A stretch of 64,000 bases of DNA, taken from Flavobacterium sp. SUN052. GTDB lineage: Bacteria; Bacteroidota; Bacteroidia; Flavobacteriales; Flavobacteriaceae. The DNA lies in contig NZ_JAPQNS010000004.1 in the NCBI RefSeq assembly GCF_028867935.1, positions 372,001 through 436,000 of the forward strand, written 5' to 3'. Of this stretch, positions 60,663 through 64,000 are shown one piece after another (position 1 is the stretch's first letter; each line of letters begins with the position of its first letter). The notes below the pieces were generated by a model. It was not told where the DNA came from, did not search any database, and worked only from the letters and a program-made list of their open reading frames with translations. The position numbers and the translations under genes are program-made.

Positions 60663-62237
60663 ATGAGCGTATTGCATTCATCACTTATCCCACTGGCGCT
60701 GGTAATGCCCGCTTTGCCAACCGAGGCAGCATCCACTGCGGCAGCGTCCACTGGGTCAGCAGCCGATGCCAACGGCTTGTTTATTTCCCACCTTGAAAAT
60801 GTGCTGGGAACTTCCTTTGATTTAAAACTGGTAGCTCGTTCCTATGCGGTTGCTCGACAATCTGAAACAGTAGCCTTAGCCGAAATTAAGCGATTAAGCA
60901 CTGTTCTGAGCAGTTACCAGCCCGATAGTGAGTTTAATCGCTGGTTGGCTTCGTCGGGTCCAACTCCAGTTTCTGATGATTTGACGGCTGTTTTGAGCGG
61001 ATTTGATCATTGGAAACAACAGACCGGTGGCGTAATTGAAGCGGCTGCTGAGTCGATCAATCAACTCTGGCAGCGGGCTGCTCAGTCACAAACACTGCCC
61101 TCGGCGTCCGAACGGGCTGAAGTTGTTTCGGAGGTGCAACAACAGCACTGGCTGCTCGACGCAGAAGAACAAACAGCAACCCGCCTGACTCAGACCCCCC
61201 TGCGTTTGCATACGTTTGCCAAAAGCTACATACTCGACCAGGCTGCCGAAAAAGCATTGGCAGTAGAGGGTGTTCAGGGGGTGGTGATGAATATTGGTGG
61301 TGACCTGGTAGTTCGGGGAAACAGAACGGAATCGGTTCATGTGGCAAACCCCCGGGCCGATGCCGAAAATGACGAGCCAATAGCCCAGTTGAACGTGCAG
61401 GGGCGAGCCGTAGCTACTAGTGGCGATTACCGAAGAGGTGTAGAAGTTGATGGAATATGGCAATCGCACATTGTTGACCCCCGCACAGGCGAGCCTGCCC
61501 GCGATGTTATCAGCGCAACGGTGGTACATCCCGATGCATCAACGGCTGGTGCGCTGGCCACAGCATTCAATGTATTGTCGCCCGCTGCTAGTGCTGCGTT
61601 GGCGGCCAGCCACCCCGGCACCGACTACCTGATTGTAACTCGCGACGGCCAGCAGATAACCAGCCCAACCTGGAACCAGTTGCTGAAGTCCAAATCATCG
61701 TCAGCATCCGGCAGTTCTGTAGCGACAACGGCTACGAATACAACCGCTCAACTGTTATCGGTTTCGGCACTGAAAGATAAACTATGGAACCCTGAGCAGG
61801 AACTGCTGATTTCACTGGAACTGAGCCAGATTCAGGGTCGATCGCACCGGCCGTTTGTGTCGGTCTGGATCGAAGATCAGAACCACGTTCCGGTTAGGCA
61901 GTTAGCTCTTTGGTACAATAAACCCCGTTGGCTACCCGAACTGCGGGCATGGTATGGCCAGCAGAACAACACCGACTTCGACGCTAAAACCATTGCCAGC
62001 GCTACCCGTTCACCCGGCGAATACTCCCTGAAATGGGACGGTAAAAACAATAAGGGTGAATATGTGAAGCAAGGGAAATACACCGTTTTTATCGAAGCCG
62101 CCCGTGAGCATGGCACCTACCAACTCATCAAGCAGGAGATGGATTTTAATGGTAAACTGAAGCAACAAACACTTTCTGGTAATGTCGAAATCGCGAATGC
62201 AGCCCTGGACTACCGCAAAGCGGGAAGCGGAAACTGA
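60663..62237 (+). CDS. ApbE-like FMN transferase domain fused to DUF2271
   Basis: A 524-residue exported fusion. Residues about 40-335 are ApbE-like: LENVLGTSFDLKLVARSY, IKRLSTVLSSYQPDSEFNRW, TFAKSYILDQAAEKAL, VVMNIGGDLVVRG, AVATSGDYRRGVEV, SHIVDPRTGEPARDV. The usual ADALAT metal motif reads AGALAT, with Gly296 replacing the metal-binding Asp. The C-terminal part (about 370-515) matches DUF2271: FVSVWIEDQNHVPVRQLALW, TRSPGEYSLKWDGKNNKGEY, YTVFIEAAREHGTYQL, ANAALDYRK. It overlaps the PepSY gene by 56 bases. DUF2271, ApbE and PepSY-type genes are known to occur together in extracytosolic flavin-linked electron transfer loci. Confidence 0.88.
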   Translation: MSVLHSSLIPLALVMPALPTEAASTAAASTGSAADANGLFISHLENVLGTSFDLKLVARSYAVARQSETVALAEIKRLSTVLSSYQPDSEFNRWLASSGPTPVSDDLTAVLSGFDHWKQQTGGVIEAAAESINQLWQRAAQSQTLPSASERAEVVSEVQQQHWLLDAEEQTATRLTQTPLRLHTFAKSYILDQAAEKALAVEGVQGVVMNIGGDLVVRGNRTESVHVANPRADAENDEPIAQLNVQGRAVATSGDYRRGVEVDGIWQSHIVDPRTGEPARDVISATVVHPDASTAGALATAFNVLSPAASAALAASHPGTDYLIVTRDGQQITSPTWNQLLKSKSSSASGSSVATTATNTTAQLLSVSALKDKLWNPEQELLISLELSQIQGRSHRPFVSVWIEDQNHVPVRQLALWYNKPRWLPELRAWYGQQNNTDFDAKTIASATRSPGEYSLKWDGKNNKGEYVKQGKYTVFIEAAREHGTYQLIKQEMDFNGKLKQQTLSGNVEIANAALDYRKAGSGN

Positions 62238-62877
62238 GGATACCCCATCTCAATCTTCTGCATCTCGTTCCACCGGTGCCGTTCGAAACTGGCGACGGCA
62301 GACGTCTGCTCTGGCTCGCTGGCTGCACATTTACCTGTCGATGATCAGTTTCGTAATTGTGCTGTTTTTTGCCGTTACGGGCTTGACACTCAATCACGTG
62401 GATTGGTTCGAAGACCAGTCGATAACGGCTGATTATCAGGGGAAAGTTACGCTGGGTTGGGTAAATGTAACCGATACAACCGCCATTAATAAACTGGCTA
62501 TTGTGGAGCAACTCCGCACTAACCACAGCGTGAAAGGGGCCGTGAGCGATTTTCGGATTGATGATCGGGAGTGCGCTATATCGTTTCGGGGACCCGGTTA
62601 TTCGGCTGATGCCTTTGTCGACCGATCGACTGGAGCCTACAAGCTCACCGAAACACGCATGGGGTTGGTTGCTATTCTAAACGACCTACACAAGGGGCGT
62701 GATACGGGTGGCAGTTGGTCGCTGGTGATCGATGGATCGGCCATTTTCATGACGATCATATCGGCCACGGGTCTCATTTTATTACTGTTCCTGAAAAAAC
62801 GCCGTGCAATGGGTTTATTGCTGGCCGGGGTGGGGCTACTTGTAGTGTATATGGTGTATGTCTTGATGGGCCGTTAA
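62182..62877 (+). CDS. PepSY-associated transmembrane protein
   Basis: A 231-residue membrane protein. A polar N-terminus (about 1-40) is followed by TM1 (LHIYLSMISFVIVLFFAVTG, about 47-68) with LTLNHVDWF just outside, an extracytoplasmic PepSY-like domain (about 70-160; SADAFVDRSTGAYKLTE), then NDLHKGRDTGGSWSLVIDGS and two TMs (about 172-192 and 200-228). LHKGRDTG is a hallmark of the PepSY_TM group, with His candidates for haem. No start other than the two Met codons within the overlap is available, so the 56-base overlap with the ApbE-DUF2271 gene is real. It probably passes electrons across the inner membrane. Confidence 0.87.
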   Translation: MSKSRMQPWTTAKREAETEDTPSQSSASRSTGAVRNWRRQTSALARWLHIYLSMISFVIVLFFAVTGLTLNHVDWFEDQSITADYQGKVTLGWVNVTDTTAINKLAIVEQLRTNHSVKGAVSDFRIDDRECAISFRGPGYSADAFVDRSTGAYKLTETRMGLVAILNDLHKGRDTGGSWSLVIDGSAIFMTIISATGLILLLFLKKRRAMGLLLAGVGLLVVYMVYVLMGR

Positions 62878-62888
62878 CCGGATCTGGC

Positions 62889-63866
62889 TTATTTAACGAT
62901 CGGCCAGCCATCTTTGTCCCATGCCAGCTCGCGGGTAAGCAATTTTGATTTGCCACCATCGGCCGCATCATAACCGTGGTAGATCAGGTAATCGTTGCCA
63001 TCGAAGGTGTAGGTCGAATTGTGGCCTACACCATACCAGTCTTTGTCACCCTGGAGCACCAGGGTGCCCCCTCCCTGGGTCATGGGTTTACCCGACTGAT
63101 CGAGGTAAGGGCCGGTGATTTTGGTCGACCGGCCCACCCTGATGTTGTACGTGCTTTTGGGGCCCCGACAGCAGAAATCAAACGAGACGAAGAGATAGTA
63201 ATAACCATTTTTGCGAAAGAGAAACGGAGCTTCAATAGCTCCGTTTCCTGACTCGCTCGTGTTATCGGTGCGGGGGCGGCTGGCCAACGTGTACCATTCT
63301 TCGGGTTGTGCGGGGGCGGTCAGTTGGTCGTTCAGGCGAACGAGCTTGAGGCCACCCCAAAACGAACCAAAGGAAAGCCAGCCCCGACCGGTTGAATCCA
63401 GAATCAGGTTTGGGTCGATGGCGTTCCAGTTGTCGCGACCCGGCACCGACTGAATCACCAACCCCTGATCGACCCAACGATAATCTGGGTCTGATGCCCG
63501 CAATGTTGTGTTCGTAGCCAGCCCAATGGCCGACGAGTTCTTGCCAAATACCGACGATGAGTAATACAGGTAATACGTGCCGTTGTGGTACGAGATGTCC
63601 GGTGCCCAGAAGTCGTTGGGGCGTGTGGCCGGGTTAGCAGCCGTGGTCCACGCTGGGGCAGTCTCAAAAACTGGTTTCTCCGCTTTCCAGTGCACCCGGT
63701 CTGTCGATGACCAGGTGCGAATTCCCTTTCCTGTGGCAAAAACGTAATACGTGCTGTCCTGCCGAATCATGACAGGGTCATGCACCGGAATGGGCGCTAC
63801 GTTTTGCGCATAAGCTGACCAGCTACCTATCACCAGCAGCAAACACCAAACCTTGAAAAGCTTCAT
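62889..63866 (-). CDS. GH43 family glycosidase, probable endo-arabinanase
   Basis: A 325-residue secreted five-bladed beta-propeller hydrolase with signal peptide (FKVWCLLLVIGSWSAYAQ). The catalytic triad is seen as Asp in PVHDPVMI (base), Asp in NAIDPNLILD (pKa modulator) and Glu in GNGAIEAPFLF (acid). WAPDISYHNGTYYLYYSSS, GLATNTTL, GSFWGGLKLV and GVGHNST are typical of endo-1,5-alpha-L-arabinanases of GH43. It starts 15 bases after the galM stop on the same strand, consistent with an arabinose/galactose-linked function. It is convergent with the PepSY gene, 11 bases apart. Confidence 0.92.
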   Translation of the reverse strand: MKLFKVWCLLLVIGSWSAYAQNVAPIPVHDPVMIRQDSTYYVFATGKGIRTWSSTDRVHWKAEKPVFETAPAWTTAANPATRPNDFWAPDISYHNGTYYLYYSSSVFGKNSSAIGLATNTTLRASDPDYRWVDQGLVIQSVPGRDNWNAIDPNLILDSTGRGWLSFGSFWGGLKLVRLNDQLTAPAQPEEWYTLASRPRTDNTSESGNGAIEAPFLFRKNGYYYLFVSFDFCCRGPKSTYNIRVGRSTKITGPYLDQSGKPMTQGGGTLVLQGDKDWYGVGHNSTYTFDGNDYLIYHGYDAADGGKSKLLTRELAWDKDGWPIVK

Positions 63867-63881
63867 CGTTGAGCAAGCACA

Positions 63882-64000
63882 TTATTTCTTCACTGAAAAC
63901 TGGTAAACAGTTGTGGTTTTGTAGGTCTGACCGGGGCGAAGCGTTGTGGTTGGAAAATTGGGTTGGTTCGGTGAATCGGGATAATGCTCCGTTTCAAGAC
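63882..64000 (-). CDS. galM: Aldose 1-epimerase (galactose mutarotase), C-terminal fragment
   Basis: The complement of the window's last 119 bases encodes 38 residues ending in a stop at 63882-63884. The sequence [20 protein letters not shown] followed by [18 protein letters not shown] is the characteristic C-terminus of aldose 1-epimerases (the [12 protein letters not shown] motif). The rest lies beyond the window. The enzyme interconverts sugar anomers, which suits a role beside the GH43 arabinanase gene 15 bases downstream. Confidence 0.9.
   Translation of the reverse strand, partial: LETEHYPDSPNQPNFPTTTLRPGQTYKTTTVYQFSVKK

Noticed and set aside
62600..62660. DRSTGAY in the PepSY protein as a possible FMN attachment motif
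   Set aside because: ApbE targets carry S/T at the position after GA; here it is Tyr, and the string fits the usual PepSY DxxTG turn.
1..64000. Prophage, integrative element or defence island
   Set aside because: No integrase, transposase, phage structural gene, toxin-antitoxin pair, restriction enzyme or attachment-site duplication was seen.

Overview
The window reads as a chromosomal segment of a Bacteroidota bacterium, most likely a Cytophagales member close to Spirosoma (an inference from gene content, not a measured placement). The indicators are a SusC/SusD outer-membrane pair, FG-GAP/ASPIC (CRTAC1-type) and SprB-repeat surface proteins, a C-terminal domain resembling type IX secretion sorting domains, an ECF sigma factor paired with a small acidic protein, Bacteroidota-type promoter boxes (TTG ... 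TAnnTTTG) and the near absence of Shine-Dalgarno sequences. I see no rRNA, tRNA, CRISPR array, integrase or transposase.

Layout. 1-8.6 kb: housekeeping genes, namely the end of a 2-oxoacid dehydrogenase E2, hslV, a CHASE3 histidine kinase overlapping its receiver protein, a convergent PBP4-type dacB, and a beta-CASP nuclease-accA pair. 8.7-19.6 kb: a leftward nutrient-uptake locus (susC, susD, an FG-GAP/ASPIC lipoprotein, a polysaccharide deacetylase) with a divergent LacI-type regulator and two matching operator-like palindromes. 19.7-23.2 kb: a YihX-like phosphatase, a secreted FGE/sulfatase-modifying-factor fold protein, DoxX and an AI-2E family permease. 23.8-33.4 kb: one giant 3192-residue secreted protein, built from four beta-helix modules (two of them duplicates) followed by Ig-like and SprB repeats, behind a long structured leader. 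33.6-41.5 kb: a MarR-GNAT fusion, a second GNAT, and an RND efflux operon in the unusual order permease, DUF952, adaptor, TolC. 41.5-50 kb: a Tat-exported Gfo/Idh/MocA oxidoreductase, ApbE, ECF sigma factor plus 82-residue partner, endonuclease III, two small exported proteins and an OmpR-type two-component pair. 50-55.4 kb: hemB-dihydroorotase, a BatD-like protein and aroC. 55.4-58.5 kb: a TPR histidine kinase, a thioredoxin-fold ferredoxin and a YjjG nucleotidase, overlapping. 58.5-64 kb: a secreted FAD oxidoreductase, an ApbE-DUF2271 fusion overlapping a PepSY membrane protein (a likely extracytosolic flavin redox unit), and on the other strand a GH43 arabinanase with the tail of galM.

The most striking feature outside the genes is a set of very long, near-perfect inverted repeats of unrelated sequence, placed at or within a few bases of stop codons (up to 37 bp perfect, at 45230-45310), several of them inside operons or between same-strand genes. 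Together with the CGGAT-unit inverted repeat at 21437-21541, the duplicated modules of the giant protein and the ApbE-DUF2271/PepSY unit, these are the parts I would look at first. All functional calls are from reading translated sequence; no database search was run.
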